From Fictibacillus nanhaiensis (GTDB lineage: Bacteria; Bacillota; Bacilli; Bacillales; Fictibacillaceae), in contig JAFHKR010000039.1 in assembly GCA_017052515.1 (NCBI GenBank), forward strand, positions 558,001 to 622,000: 64,000 nucleotides of DNA. Reading direction: 5' to 3'. The notes beneath the pieces are model-generated. The model ran no database searches. It saw only the letters and a list, made by a program, of their open reading frames with translations, and was not told the DNA's origin. This document shows, one piece after another, positions 7,991-16,322 of the stretch (positions within the stretch are counted from its first letter, which is position 1; each line of letters starts with the position of its first letter). The translations under genes and the position numbers were made by a program.

Positions 7991-8030
7991 AAAAAAGGAG
8001 AACGTTCGATTATGAACGTTCTCTTTGCTT
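7991..8030. terminator. Bidirectional terminator of yktC and ylaF
   Basis: Stem GAGAACGTTC (7998-8007) / GAACGTTCTC (8014-8023). On the minus strand a TTTTTT run follows; on the plus strand TTTGCTTCTTTTT. The ylaF stop codon (8010-8012) lies in the hairpin loop. Confidence 0.8.
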
Positions 8031-8180
8031 CTTTTTAAGAGTAAAACCATATCCCATAAGTAAAAATACAGAAACGATCGATATTAGAAAGATCAACCAG
8101 CTTTTTTCACCAATTGCTATACCTATGCCGCATATGGCGAATGCCGTTAATAGAGCTATAAAAAAGAAAATGATATTCAT
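8010..8180 (-). CDS. ylaF: YlaF family small membrane protein (DUF5325)
   Basis: A 56-residue protein with two hydrophobic segments (about residues 2-24 and 30-46) and a basic C-terminus KKKQRERS, giving a hairpin membrane topology. Placement immediately before divergent typA matches B. subtilis ylaF. The start is the ATG at 8180, five bases after GGAGGT; an upstream in-frame ATG at 8198 overlaps that site. Function is unknown. The last codons and the stop form part of the shared terminator. Confidence 0.7.
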   Translation of the reverse strand: MNIIFFFIALLTAFAICGIGIAIGEKSWLIFLISIVSVFLLMGYGFTLKKKQRERS

Positions 8181-8265
8181 GATGACCTCCAAAGCCAAAA
8201 ACTTGTCTATACTGTATTAAGTGTACCGAATTTACATAAAAAGAAAAAGCCTTTCTGTAAATTTG

Positions 8266-8274
8266 TGATATAAT
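8266..8274 (+). promoter_or_regulatory. Extended -10 promoter of typA
   Basis: TGATATAAT at 8266-8274 is a TGnTATAAT extended -10 box. No good -35 hexamer is seen at 16-18 bases upstream. The start codon lies about 60 bases downstream. Confidence 0.55.
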
Positions 8275-8332
8275 AGTCGAGTTGAACAAAAAATGATAAG
8301 AAAAAGAGATAGGATATAAGGAGAGAATACAT

Positions 8333-10168
8333 TTGAATAGAAGAGATGATTTACGCAATATAGCAATTATCGCCCACGTTGACCATGGTAAAACGACATT
8401 GGTGGACAAATTGTTACATCAGTCAGGAACTTTCCGTGACAACGAACAAGTTAATGAACGTGCTATGGATTCCAATGCTCTAGAACGCGAGCGCGGAATT
8501 ACAATCCTAGCTAAAAATACAGCAATTAACTATAACGAGAAACGCATTAATATCATGGACACTCCAGGACACGCCGATTTCGGTGGTGAAGTAGAACGTA
8601 TCATGAAAATGGTTGATGGTGTTCTACTTGTTGTAGATGCATATGAAGGTTGTATGCCGCAAACGCGTTTCGTTTTGAAAAAAGCGCTAGAGCAAAAGTT
8701 AACACCAATCGTAGTTGTAAACAAAATTGACCGTGATTTTGCACGCCCTGAAGAAGTAGTAGATGAAGTGATCGATCTATTCATCGAACTAGGTGCTGAA
8801 GAAGATCAATTAGAATTCCCTGTTGTTTATGCATCTGCACTTAAAGGGACTGCTTCAATGGACCCAAGCAAGCAAGATGAAGATATGACAGCTCTACTTG
8901 ATACGATCATTGAAACAATTCCAGCACCGGAAGATAACAGTGCTGAGCCACTTCAGTTCCAAGTTACAATGCTAGATTACAACGACTATCTTGGCCGTAT
9001 CGGAATTGGTCGTGTATTCCGTGGAACAATTAAAGTAGGTCAAGCTGTTTCACTAATGAAGCTTGATGGATCCGTGAAAAAGTTCCGTGTTACAAAACTT
9101 TTTGGTTTCTTAGGCCTAAAGCGTATTGAAATTAACGAAGCAAAAGCGGGAGACCTTATCGCTGTATCTGGAATGGAAGAAATCAACGTTGGAGAAACAG
9201 TGTGCCCTGAAGGTCAAGAAGAAGCACTTCCTGTTCTTCGTATCGATGAGCCAACTTTGAAGATGACGTTCTTAGTTAACAACTCACCGTTCGCTGGTCG
9301 TGAAGGTAAATATGTAACGAGCCGTAAAATTGAAGAGCGTTTGATGTCTGAGCTTGAAACAGACGTAAGTCTTCGTGTTGAAAACACGGATTCTCCAGAT
9401 GTTTGGACAGTGTCTGGTCGTGGAGAGCTTCATCTTTCAATCTTGATTGAAAATCTTCGCCGTGAAGGATTTGAGCTTCAAGTATCAAAACCTGAAGTAA
9501 TCGTTCGTGAAATCGATGGCGTAAAATGTGAGCCAGTAGAACATGTTCAAATTGACATTCCTGAAGAGTACACAGGTGCGATCATGGAATCTTTAGGAGA
9601 CCGTAAAGGTGAAATGAAGAACATGGTGAACAATGGTTCTGGGCAAGTGCGTCTTGAATTCATGGTACCTGCTCGTGGTTTGATCGGTTACACAACTGAG
9701 TTCTTAACACAAACACGTGGTTACGGGATCTTAAACCACACGTTCGACAGCTATCAGCCGATGGTCGCTGGAAACGTTGGTGGACGTCGCCAAGGTGTAC
9801 TCGTTTCAATGGAAAACGGGAAAGCTTCTCAATACGGAATCATGGGTGTTGAAGACCGTGGTACGATCTTCGTTGAGCCAGGAACAGAAGTATACATGGG
9901 TATGATCGTTGGGGAACATACTCGTGAGAATGACATTACAGTTAACATCGTTAAAGTCAAGCAGATGACTAACATGCGTTCTGCGAACAAAGACCAAACA
10001 GTAAGCATGAAGAAGCCTCGTATCATGTCACTAGAAGAAGCATTAGAATACTTGAACGATGACGAGTATTGCGAAGTAACACCTGAAAGCATCCGTCTTC
10101 GTAAAAAAGTGCTTGATAAGAACGAGCGTGAAAGAGTAGAAAAGAAAAAGAAACTTGCTCAAGGCTAA
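8333..10168 (+). CDS. typA: Translational GTPase TypA/BipA
   Basis: A ribosome-associated GTPase of the EF-G/LepA class involved in ribosome assembly and stress adaptation. The 611-residue protein has G1 [10 protein letters not shown] (residues 14-23), switch [11 protein letters not shown]4 NKID, then domain II, an EF-G-like domain V and the BipA-specific C-terminal domain ending in a Lys-rich tail. Length equals the B. subtilis protein within one or two residues. The start codon is TTG at 8333, with AAGGAGAG eight bases upstream. It leads a probable operon with ylaH and the next small gene, because spacing is short and no terminator is seen until 10815. Confidence 0.97.
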   Translation: MNRRDDLRNIAIIAHVDHGKTTLVDKLLHQSGTFRDNEQVNERAMDSNALERERGITILAKNTAINYNEKRINIMDTPGHADFGGEVERIMKMVDGVLLVVDAYEGCMPQTRFVLKKALEQKLTPIVVVNKIDRDFARPEEVVDEVIDLFIELGAEEDQLEFPVVYASALKGTASMDPSKQDEDMTALLDTIIETIPAPEDNSAEPLQFQVTMLDYNDYLGRIGIGRVFRGTIKVGQAVSLMKLDGSVKKFRVTKLFGFLGLKRIEINEAKAGDLIAVSGMEEINVGETVCPEGQEEALPVLRIDEPTLKMTFLVNNSPFAGREGKYVTSRKIEERLMSELETDVSLRVENTDSPDVWTVSGRGELHLSILIENLRREGFELQVSKPEVIVREIDGVKCEPVEHVQIDIPEEYTGAIMESLGDRKGEMKNMVNNGSGQVRLEFMVPARGLIGYTTEFLTQTRGYGILNHTFDSYQPMVAGNVGGRRQGVLVSMENGKASQYGIMGVEDRGTIFVEPGTEVYMGMIVGEHTRENDITVNIVKVKQMTNMRSANKDQTVSMKKPRIMSLEEALEYLNDDEYCEVTPESIRLRKKVLDKNERERVEKKKKLAQG

Positions 10169-10204
10169 ACATATTTCTTAACAAAACGATCGGGAGTGGG
10201 AATC

Positions 10205-10531
10205 GTGGAGGAACAAGAAATCATGAAAGCGACAGGGGAAGATTCGTCCTCCATGGCATTGCTGCTAGGGATTGAGAACGACCCCGTCAGAGCTTTTCTG
10301 CTGTTATATCTCATCATAACAGTGTTAAGCATCATTGTTTTTAAGTTAGGATTTGCAAAGAAACTACCGCCGTTAAAAGCGGTAGTAATCTATTTGTTTT
10401 TGATTATCGGATGTTTGCCACTAGCATTTTTCGGCATTGGACTGCCAGTTGCTGAAGGTTTGATGGTAGCCGCACTCATCTTGATCATTTACAAAGTCCG
10501 ACTTCATCAGAGTAAGAAAGAAAAAGGCTGA
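10205..10531 (+). CDS. ylaH: YlaH-like membrane protein
   Basis: A protein of about 108 residues with three hydrophobic segments: FLLLYLIITVLSIIVFKLGF, KAVVIYLFLIIGCLPLAFFG and LMVAALILIIYKV, ending in a basic tail. The pattern FAKKLPPLKAVVIY and PVAEGLMVAALILI is characteristic of YlaH. Function is unknown. The start is ambiguous: GTG at 10205 after GGGAG, GTG at 10196, or ATG at 10223 after GGAGG at 11 bases all fit. I chose 10205. It follows typA by under 40 bases, the same order as in B. subtilis. Confidence 0.75.
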   Translation: MEEQEIMKATGEDSSSMALLLGIENDPVRAFLLLYLIITVLSIIVFKLGFAKKLPPLKAVVIYLFLIIGCLPLAFFGIGLPVAEGLMVAALILIIYKVRLHQSKKEKG

Positions 10532-10546
10532 TAGGGGGGGGCTTAT

Positions 10547-10825
10547 ATGCAGCTTGTTGACGCTCTATCCAATTGGTTGAGCATTAGGAAAGTACATGAA
10601 AAAAGACCCCATGACCTAGCAGCTAAGGAGACTTTTGAATTTTTCACTGAGATTCTTACTGAAGATCATCACGTGAACATCGTTGCTGTAACAATTTCAG
10701 GTCCTTATTATGAGGTAAAATATGAAGTGAACGGCACAGAAAGCTCGGAAAAGTTTTTTATAGACAGTATTGATGCTTTATACGAAGGAATTCAAAGTGA
10801 ACCAAGATTTAACGAGGAGTGCTGA
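10547..10825 (+). CDS. Hypothetical protein (92 aa), unknown
   Basis: A 92-residue acidic soluble protein that I do not recognise. The second half (VNIVAVTISGPYYEVKYEVNG) looks like two beta strands, with a helix following (FIDSIDALYEGIQ). The gene begins 16 bases after ylaH and is preceded by a run of eight G residues that overlaps its ribosome binding site; this G tract is unusual. Its stop codon lies inside a strong terminator hairpin shared with the convergent gene on the right. It is probably the last gene of the typA-ylaH transcript. B. subtilis has no gene here. Confidence 0.6.
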   Translation: MQLVDALSNWLSIRKVHEKRPHDLAAKETFEFFTEILTEDHHVNIVAVTISGPYYEVKYEVNGTESSEKFFIDSIDALYEGIQSEPRFNEEC

Positions 10826-10846
10826 TTAATCAGTACTCCTTTTTTT
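10815..10846. terminator. Terminator containing the stop codons of two convergent genes
   Basis: AGGAGT-G-CTGAT / ATCAG-T-ACTCCT (10815-10840) followed by a T-run to 10846. The TGA of the plus gene (10823-10825) and the TAA of the minus gene (10826-10828) both lie inside the stem. Confidence 0.85.
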
Positions 10847-11272
10847 GTTAAGTTGAGCTACGAAATATGCAATGATAATCGCGAAGAGTATGTGGCCGAG
10901 TAACCAAAGTAAGAATGGTAACGTTAATGAGTCTGAAAAAGGCTTTTCCACAGCTAAGTAGTAAAGAGGGAAAAAGGTGATCGACATGACTCCATTGATG
11001 GCTAAAGAGATCTGGTAAGGGTGATTATAGATTTTGCAAAGTATATCTACAACTGCGATAAGGATAATCGCAATGATAATATGAAGAAAGAACTGAAAGG
11101 GTTCATTATAGATAATGGAATCAGGAAGAGGCAGAAAATCGATATTTAATAAAAATGTGTAAAGTTTCATCCCAAATAATAGTTCTAGCATGTAAAAAAA
11201 ACAAGCCAGCAGAACGCCGGCGATGGTACCAAATAAAATCCATGAAATAATCCTTTTGTTATTACCAATCAT
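10826..11272 (-). CDS. Four-helix membrane protein, unknown (148 aa)
   Basis: A 148-residue integral membrane protein with about four hydrophobic segments (residues 8-30, 56-76, 87-104 and 118-140) and a basic C-terminus NKKRSTD. I do not recognise the family; its overall size and helix pattern recall small YqhR-type membrane proteins, but that is only an impression. The start is the ATG at 11272, overlapping the 3' end of ylaI by 11 bases in a different frame, which implies translational coupling. B. subtilis has no equivalent at this location. It ends in the shared terminator. Confidence 0.6.
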   Translation of the reverse strand: MIGNNKRIISWILFGTIAGVLLACFFYMLELLFGMKLYTFLLNIDFLPLPDSIIYNEPFQFFLHIIIAIILIAVVDILCKIYNHPYQISLAINGVMSITFFPLYYLAVEKPFSDSLTLPFLLWLLGHILFAIIIAYFVAQLNKKRSTD

Positions 11273-11462
11273 TGTTAGTATCCGGACTTCGGTACAATGT
11301 AAAATTACCGGTAGCTTCACGCTCCGCAGTTTTTCGCGTTATGCGTTCTCTGCAAGATTCGCACATAAACGTGTGTATAGGACGGTTTCTTAATTTTTTT
11401 GCAAGGGAGCATTCATTTTCAATAACTTCAATATTATCGCATAATACGCATTTTACACGCAA
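11262..11462 (-). CDS. ylaI: YlaI family zinc-ribbon-like protein (DUF2197)
   Basis: A 66-residue protein with two Cys pairs, CVLC near the N-terminus (residues 5-8) and CESC in the middle (residues 34-37), forming a probable zinc ribbon. The segment LAKKLRNRPIHTFMC and the C-terminal TGNFTLYR are typical of YlaI. Function is unknown. The start is TTG at 11462 with AGAGGTG seven bases upstream. It is the first gene of a two-gene minus-strand unit with the membrane protein that overlaps its end. Confidence 0.8.
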   Translation of the reverse strand: MRVKCVLCDNIEVIENECSLAKKLRNRPIHTFMCESCRERITRKTAEREATGNFTLYRSPDTNNDW

Positions 11463-11614
11463 TGTTTTTCACCTCTTTCAATTAGTATACCATAAAGAAA
11501 TTGGAAAATTAAACGAACGACGCTTAGGCTTTGAGTAGATAGCTAATTTTCAGGTGAACAAAATAAACGGATTGTCTTTCGATAGCGAACACACATCCTT
11601 TTATAGGAGGTGAT

Positions 11615-11734
11615 TTGTATTTTATCCGAAGAAAGCTCCCTTATTTACGTGTAATTCAAAATAATTACGAGCATAAAATATTTTATCCGATTTTCGACAA
11701 AACCTCTGTGTTAACGTATAAAAAAGACTCATGA
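11615..11734 (+). CDS. Possible 39-residue peptide with a near-perfect Shine-Dalgarno
   Basis: The sequence AGGAGGTGAT at 11605-11614 is a full complement of the 16S rRNA 3' end and runs straight into a TTG codon opening 39 sense codons before TGA. The peptide would be basic and aromatic-rich. The gap from the core GGAGG to the start is only four or five bases, short for Bacillus. The stop lies in the 5' arm of the ylaJ terminator. No homologue is known to me, so the frame may be chance. Confidence 0.22.
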   Translation: MYFIRRKLPYLRVIQNNYEHKIFYPIFDKTSVLTYKKDS

Positions 11735-11753
11735 GCTAAGGCGTCATGAGTCT
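11719..11753 (-). terminator. Terminator of ylaJ
   Basis: AGACTCATGA (11725-11734) / TCATGAGTCT (11744-11753), followed on the minus strand by a T-run at 11725-11719. Confidence 0.85.
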
Positions 11754-11769
11754 TTTCCATTCTAAAAAA

Positions 11770-12399
11770 TCACGTTTCATTTAATCGTTGAGGCTGATTC
11801 TTATCTGATTTTTCTTGTTTTTGCTGTTGATTTTTTAGCTCTTGTTGTTCTCTTTTTGATAATTGGCTATCGTTCGTTTCCGTTGGAGAAGGCTTTTTGG
11901 TCTGAATGCTGTGAGGCACTTGTGGCATTAATCTTCCAACAATACCTGCTAGCTCTTTCATAATTCCGCCTATCGGATGGCCTTGACGAATTTGTTTACC
12001 CATCTGACGAAGTCTTTCTACTGTATCAGGGTCAGCTGTAACGAGAGCATTCTTCCCGTTAGGGTCATTCTTTAAGGATTCAGCAACCGAATATTTGATA
12101 GATCCTACTTTCGAATTATCTAGCTTGCGATCCACATCTATCCCCACGACAGCATATGGACCTAATACAACAGCTGTTGCATCTTCTACACCTGGAATAC
12201 CAGTAGCTAATCCTACTAGGTGCCTTGATATCTCTTGAGAACCTTTTGGCTGGTGAGGTTTTTTACTGTTTGCGGTTTGGTTCACTTTTGTGAGCCTAGG
12301 AGTATTTTGGTCATTCTGAGCGTTATCTTTATTATTGTTCATGCAGCCAAAAAGTACGAATATGGCACTAAGGACGGCTATGATACGAAATATTTTCAA
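11770..12399 (-). CDS. ylaJ: YhcN/YlaJ family sporulation lipoprotein
   Basis: A 209-residue predicted lipoprotein: the signal sequence ends in LFGC with Cys19 as the lipidated residue, followed by an Asn/Gln/Lys-rich linker. The central domain (about residues 55-150) has the YhcN/YlaJ pattern RHLVGLATGIPGVEDATAVVLG and VVGIDVD, and the C-terminal 50 residues are low-complexity Gln/Lys-rich. Family members are forespore or spore lipoproteins affecting germination and outgrowth. The start is TTG, with AAGGATG upstream. It is divergent from ylaK and ends in its own terminator. Confidence 0.85.
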   Translation of the reverse strand: MKIFRIIAVLSAIFVLFGCMNNNKDNAQNDQNTPRLTKVNQTANSKKPHQPKGSQEISRHLVGLATGIPGVEDATAVVLGPYAVVGIDVDRKLDNSKVGSIKYSVAESLKNDPNGKNALVTADPDTVERLRQMGKQIRQGHPIGGIMKELAGIVGRLMPQVPHSIQTKKPSPTETNDSQLSKREQQELKNQQQKQEKSDKNQPQRLNET

Positions 12400-12541
12400 T
12401 GAAATTCATCCTTCCAGTTCATTTTTCGTTATTTTTTGTACATTCTTCTAACTTTATTCCTTTGTACATACATTTTTAATAGGCAGTCCCTAAACACTTT
12501 GCATTTAATGATTTCAAGAACACATTAAGTCAGGAGGCTGA

Positions 12542-13876
12542 ATGTTGAATAAACGATACGTCCTAGATACGAACGTACTGTTGCAGGACCCATACTCCAT
12601 ACAATCTTTTGGAGATAGTGAAGTAATTATTCCTGCAGTTGTGTTAGAAGAAGTCGATTCAAAAAAACGTTACATGGACGAAATTGGAAGAAACGCACGT
12701 GAGGTTTCTCGTCTGATCGATAGAGTCAGACAAAATGGACAGCTGCATAAAGGAGTTCCTCTTGAAAATGGTGGAACCCTTCGAGTCGAACTCAATCATA
12801 AATCCTTTAAAAGACTTCAAGAAACATTTGTGGAACAAACGAACGATAATCGAATACTCGCTGTAACCTTGAACCTTCAACAAGAAGAAGAAGAAAAGAA
12901 AAGTGGCATCAAAGTTATACTTGTCTCAAAAGATGTCCTCGTTCGAGTAAAAGCTGACGCGCTTGGTATTGAAGCAGAAGATTTTCTGAGCGATCGCGTA
13001 ATAGATAAGAATGACCAAACGTATACAGGATACAAAGAAATATATGTACAAGGTGATCTGTTGAATAAATTTTACGAAAAAAATGAACTTCAATTGATCG
13101 AGTTGACGGGTCATTCTTTCCATCCTCATCAATTTGTAATTCTAAAAGATGTGTTCAGGTCATCTGTCTCTGCTCTTGGGAAAGTGGATGAACACGGTAA
13201 GACGCTAAAGCCTCTTCGGTACGATTCAGAACAGATATGGGGAATTCGAGCGAGAAATGTTCAGCAGAAGATGGCGTTTGAATTACTTCTACGCAAAGAC
13301 TTGCCACTCGTGACTTTAATCGGTAAGGCAGGAACAGGAAAAACACTGATCACCCTCGCTGCAGCACTGCTTCAAACAGAAGACTTAAAAGATTATATAA
13401 AGCTCTTTATCGCTCGGCCAATTGTTCCGGTGGGAAAAGATATCGGATACTTACCAGGGGAAAAGGAAGAAAAATTAAAACCATGGATGCAACCAGTCTA
13501 TGACAACTTAGAATATTTATTTAATACAAAAAAATCCGGTGAACTTGAAAAGATACTAGCTGGCATCGGTTCTATTCATGTTGAAGCCTTGACGTATATC
13601 AGAGGAAGAAGTCTGCCAGATCAGTTCATTATCATTGATGAAGCACAAAATTTAACGAAACATGAAGTGAAGACTATATTGACCCGTGTAGGAGAAGGTA
13701 GTAAGATCGTTCTCTTAGGAGATCCCCAACAGATCGATCATCCTTATCTTGATGAGTTTACGAACGGATTAACGTATGTGGTAGAGAAGTTTAAAGATCA
13801 AGCATTGAGTGGTCATGTTCGTTTAGAAAAAGGTGAACGTTCATCTCTGGCCCAGATTGCTGCGGATCTATTATAA
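12542..13876 (+). CDS. ylaK: PIN-domain / PhoH-family ATPase (YlaK)
   Basis: A 444-residue two-domain protein. The N-terminal PIN nuclease-like domain begins YVLDTNVLLQDP with further acidic residues (VLEEVDSKK, NDNRILAV). The C-terminal PhoH P-loop domain has Walker A GKAGTGKT around residues 263-270, Walker B IIIDEAQNL and LLGDPQQIDHPYLDE. PhoH2-type proteins act as RNA helicase/ribonucleases, so an RNA-processing role is inferred. The ATG at 12542 follows AGGAGG closely; a TTG one codon later has better spacing and may be the true start. It is divergent from ylaJ. Confidence 0.9.
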   Translation: MLNKRYVLDTNVLLQDPYSIQSFGDSEVIIPAVVLEEVDSKKRYMDEIGRNAREVSRLIDRVRQNGQLHKGVPLENGGTLRVELNHKSFKRLQETFVEQTNDNRILAVTLNLQQEEEEKKSGIKVILVSKDVLVRVKADALGIEAEDFLSDRVIDKNDQTYTGYKEIYVQGDLLNKFYEKNELQLIELTGHSFHPHQFVILKDVFRSSVSALGKVDEHGKTLKPLRYDSEQIWGIRARNVQQKMAFELLLRKDLPLVTLIGKAGTGKTLITLAAALLQTEDLKDYIKLFIARPIVPVGKDIGYLPGEKEEKLKPWMQPVYDNLEYLFNTKKSGELEKILAGIGSIHVEALTYIRGRSLPDQFIIIDEAQNLTKHEVKTILTRVGEGSKIVLLGDPQQIDHPYLDEFTNGLTYVVEKFKDQALSGHVRLEKGERSSLAQIAADLL

Positions 13877-13896
13877 ATAGTGTGAAGAAGAATAAG

Positions 13897-13928
13897 TAAA
13901 AAAAGACAGCCCATGTATGAGCTGTCTA
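13897..13928 (-). terminator. Terminator between ylaK and ylaL
   Basis: AGACAGC (13904-13910) / GCTGTCT (13921-13927). On the minus strand it is followed by seven T residues, so it chiefly serves ylaL; it may also slow ylaK read-through. Confidence 0.75.
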
Positions 13929-13936
13929 ATTTTGAA

Positions 13937-14440
13937 TTAGAGAATCGTTACGGCAGAAATGTGTTTGATCGGATTTTCTTTGTTACGACCATCGCCAAAA
14001 TAGAAATGAACAGGACCGTCGTCTTTGAGTGGTTTTCCATTATTCGAAAAAGCAAAGTAGCCGTTTTGAGCTTCTTCAAGTGTGATCTCAACGCTACCGT
14101 CCCCTGACTCTATCCTCACTTTTTCTGCGTCAGGGTGCGGTTGTGCATTATAGATAAAATACGAAAGAGAAATAGCGAATGAACTTGTTAACAGTGTTTC
14201 TTTTAATGTGCTCTTAGAGCTTTGTTTTTTTTGTTCTGATGGAGGGACAGCACCTTCTTGTAATTCACGGTCCCAGTGTGCAGACACTTCTTTTAAGTAT
14301 TTTTCTTGTTCGTTTTCCTTCGATTTATCTAAATCGAACAATGTGTGTAAATCCTCTTTTCTATCATCAAAAATCCATACACCTGGATCTAATGTAAGGG
14401 GATAGTTTACTTTTCCGTTTAATGCAACGATGAATTCCAT
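13937..14440 (-). CDS. ylaL: YlaL-like conserved protein
   Basis: A 167-residue soluble protein. The N-terminal part has the segment YPLTLDPGVWIFDDRKEDL and the pattern HWDRELQEGAVPPSE; the C-terminal half contains a glycine-rich beta region (ESGDGSVEITLEEAQNGYFAFSN, FYFGDGRN). These match my memory of the Bacillus YlaL family, some members of which carry an unproven peptidyl-prolyl isomerase label; I see no motif supporting that activity. AAGGAGG lies directly upstream of the ATG. It converges on ylaK. The B. subtilis neighbour ylaM (glutaminase) is absent here. Confidence 0.7.
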   Translation of the reverse strand: MEFIVALNGKVNYPLTLDPGVWIFDDRKEDLHTLFDLDKSKENEQEKYLKEVSAHWDRELQEGAVPPSEQKKQSSKSTLKETLLTSSFAISLSYFIYNAQPHPDAEKVRIESGDGSVEITLEEAQNGYFAFSNNGKPLKDDGPVHFYFGDGRNKENPIKHISAVTIL

Positions 14441-14571
14441 ATAAACCTCCTTGAATTTAAAAACGCTATGAAAAGCATAGCACGATTATAAGAATACTGT
14501 AATATGTTGATTTTTTTTATGCAAACCTTTATATTTAAAGGTAGAAATCGTGTCGAACGGAGGGATGATCA

Positions 14572-14853
14572 TTGTCAGCTGAGATGGCAACTGGACATCG
14601 GGAAAGGGCATTTGAACTATTAAAAGCAGATGCAGACAAAATCCTGAAACTAATTGAAGTTCAAATGGAAAACTTAACAATGCCACAATGTCCCCTCTAT
14701 GAGGAAGTATTGGATACGCAAATGTTTGGTTTATCCCGTGAAATAGATTTTGCAGTCCGTTTAAACCTGGTCGAAGAAGAGACAGGTAAGAAGTTATTAG
14801 AATCACTTGAAAAGCAGTTAACTGCTTTGCACGATGCCTCAATGAAAAAATGA
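14572..14853 (+). CDS. ylaN: YlaN family protein (UPF0358), iron-homeostasis regulator
   Basis: A 93-residue helical protein, the same length as B. subtilis YlaN and nearly identical in the core [31 protein letters not shown]. In B. subtilis YlaN is needed under low iron and acts with Fur to relieve repression. One conserved Cys (CPLYEE) is present. The start is TTG at 14572 with GGAGGG seven bases upstream, giving the family N-terminus. It is monocistronic between a divergent ylaL and a strong terminator; ftsW follows 280 bases later. Confidence 0.93.
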   Translation: MSAEMATGHRERAFELLKADADKILKLIEVQMENLTMPQCPLYEEVLDTQMFGLSREIDFAVRLNLVEEETGKKLLESLEKQLTALHDASMKK

Positions 14854-14859
14854 TCGACA

Positions 14860-14897
14860 ACCAGTCCGAGAATAAAATTTGGACTGGATTTTTTTAT
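14860..14897 (+). terminator. Terminator of ylaN
   Basis: AACCAGTCC / GGACTGGATT with a T-rich tail at 14889-14895. The remaining bases up to ftsW (14898-15133) show no gene and no promoter I would defend. Confidence 0.85.
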
Positions 14898-15133
14898 ATA
14901 CATACAATTGCTTGCATTTTCTTGTGAGTTGCTGATCTCTTTTACAGGTTTCTGCTTTCCAAAGGGTCATTTACATTTATGAGAGGATGTTCATCAAAAA
15001 GCCGACATATCATTCGAAATACTATAAGAAGCAGGAGCTGTAGTGTTGTATCATAAATAAAAAAGGTTTATGTGTTACAATATCTAATAATTATAAAGAT
15101 GCAGTTTTTAAGACTTCATAAGAGAGGAGAAAG

Positions 15134-16300
15134 GTGAACAACGTGAAAAAAGCAGTAAGACCCTATGACTATTCTTTGATAGTAGCCGTACTATTATTGT
15201 GCAGTGCTGGATTAGTCATGATCTACAGCGCGAGTATAGGGGTAACGATCAACAAATACGATTATAGCAGCAGCTTTTTCTTTACAAGACAACTAATCTT
15301 TCTTTTAGTTGGGATAGGACTCATGTATTTTACCATGAGGTTTAACGTTCAAATCTATAAAAAGCTAATGATGCCTATCGTCGTCTTTTCTATTCTTATT
15401 TTAATATTTGTATTATTGTTCGGACGAGAAGTGAACAACGCAAAAAGCTGGTTATACATAGGTCCGATCGGTATTCAGCCTGCTGAATTCATCAAGCTAA
15501 CACTAGCCATCTACTTAGCAGCTATCTACTCTAAGAAACAAGGAAAAATGCAAGATTTCAAAAAAGGAGTCATTCCTCCGTTAACGATTTTCGCCATTAT
15601 GTTCCTTTTAATCTTAAGGCAGCCGGACTTAGGGACAGGCATTATCGTTTCGGGAGTAGCCGGAGTTATTTTGTTTTGTTCGGGTATTAAATTCAAACAT
15701 ATTTTCTCTATGGCAGCATTTGCGGGTATCGTAGGATTAGGAATATTCCTTCGTTTGACACCTGAACAACTTTCCCGTTTTGATGCAGCATTTGCACCTT
15801 TTAAAGATCCTGCCGGTGATGGATATCAGCTTGTTAATGGCTATATCTCAATCGCTGCAGGTGGAATTACAGGATCAGGCTTAGGCGAGAGTATACAAAA
15901 ATATGGGTTCCTTCCTGAACCACACACAGATTTTATCATTGCCATTATTGCAGAAGAGCTTGGTTTTATTGGAGTATTTTCAATAATCGCTTTGTTAGCG
16001 TATATCGTTTTAAAAGGATTCTGGATTGGCATGCAGAGTAATGATACATATTCAAGTTTATTAGCATTTGGTATTGCTGGAATGATTGGAATTCAAACAG
16101 TGGTCAACCTCGGTGCGGCAGTAGGGTTATTACCTATTACTGGTGTTCCGTTACCATTTATTTCTTACGGGGGCTCATCCCTTCTATTGTTTCTAACATC
16201 GATGGGGATTCTCATAAATATTTCTGCAAAAGTAAATCTGAACAAAAAAGTGCCTGATCGAAAGCCCGAAGTAAACAGAAAGATAAAAGCTATCATGTAA
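15134..16300 (+). CDS. ftsW: Peptidoglycan glycosyltransferase FtsW (SEDS family)
   Basis: Polymerises lipid II at the division septum together with a class B PBP. The 388-residue protein has ten predicted membrane segments and the SEDS motifs: VMIYSAS near the N-terminus, GPIGIQPAEFIKL, RQPDLGTG, then SGLGESIQKYGFLPEPHTDFIIAIIAEELGF and the terminal GVPLPFISYGGSS. The start is GTG at 15134 after AGGAG; a second GTG three codons on is possible. It precedes pycA by 22 bases with no terminator, so the two may be co-transcribed, as in B. subtilis gene order. A second SEDS gene, spoVE, lies at 60.6 kb. Confidence 0.95.
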   Translation: MNNVKKAVRPYDYSLIVAVLLLCSAGLVMIYSASIGVTINKYDYSSSFFFTRQLIFLLVGIGLMYFTMRFNVQIYKKLMMPIVVFSILILIFVLLFGREVNNAKSWLYIGPIGIQPAEFIKLTLAIYLAAIYSKKQGKMQDFKKGVIPPLTIFAIMFLLILRQPDLGTGIIVSGVAGVILFCSGIKFKHIFSMAAFAGIVGLGIFLRLTPEQLSRFDAAFAPFKDPAGDGYQLVNGYISIAAGGITGSGLGESIQKYGFLPEPHTDFIIAIIAEELGFIGVFSIIALLAYIVLKGFWIGMQSNDTYSSLLAFGIAGMIGIQTVVNLGAAVGLLPITGVPLPFISYGGSSLLLFLTSMGILINISAKVNLNKKVPDRKPEVNRKIKAIM

Positions 16301-16322
16301 CGGTAAAAGGAGAGGAACTTGT

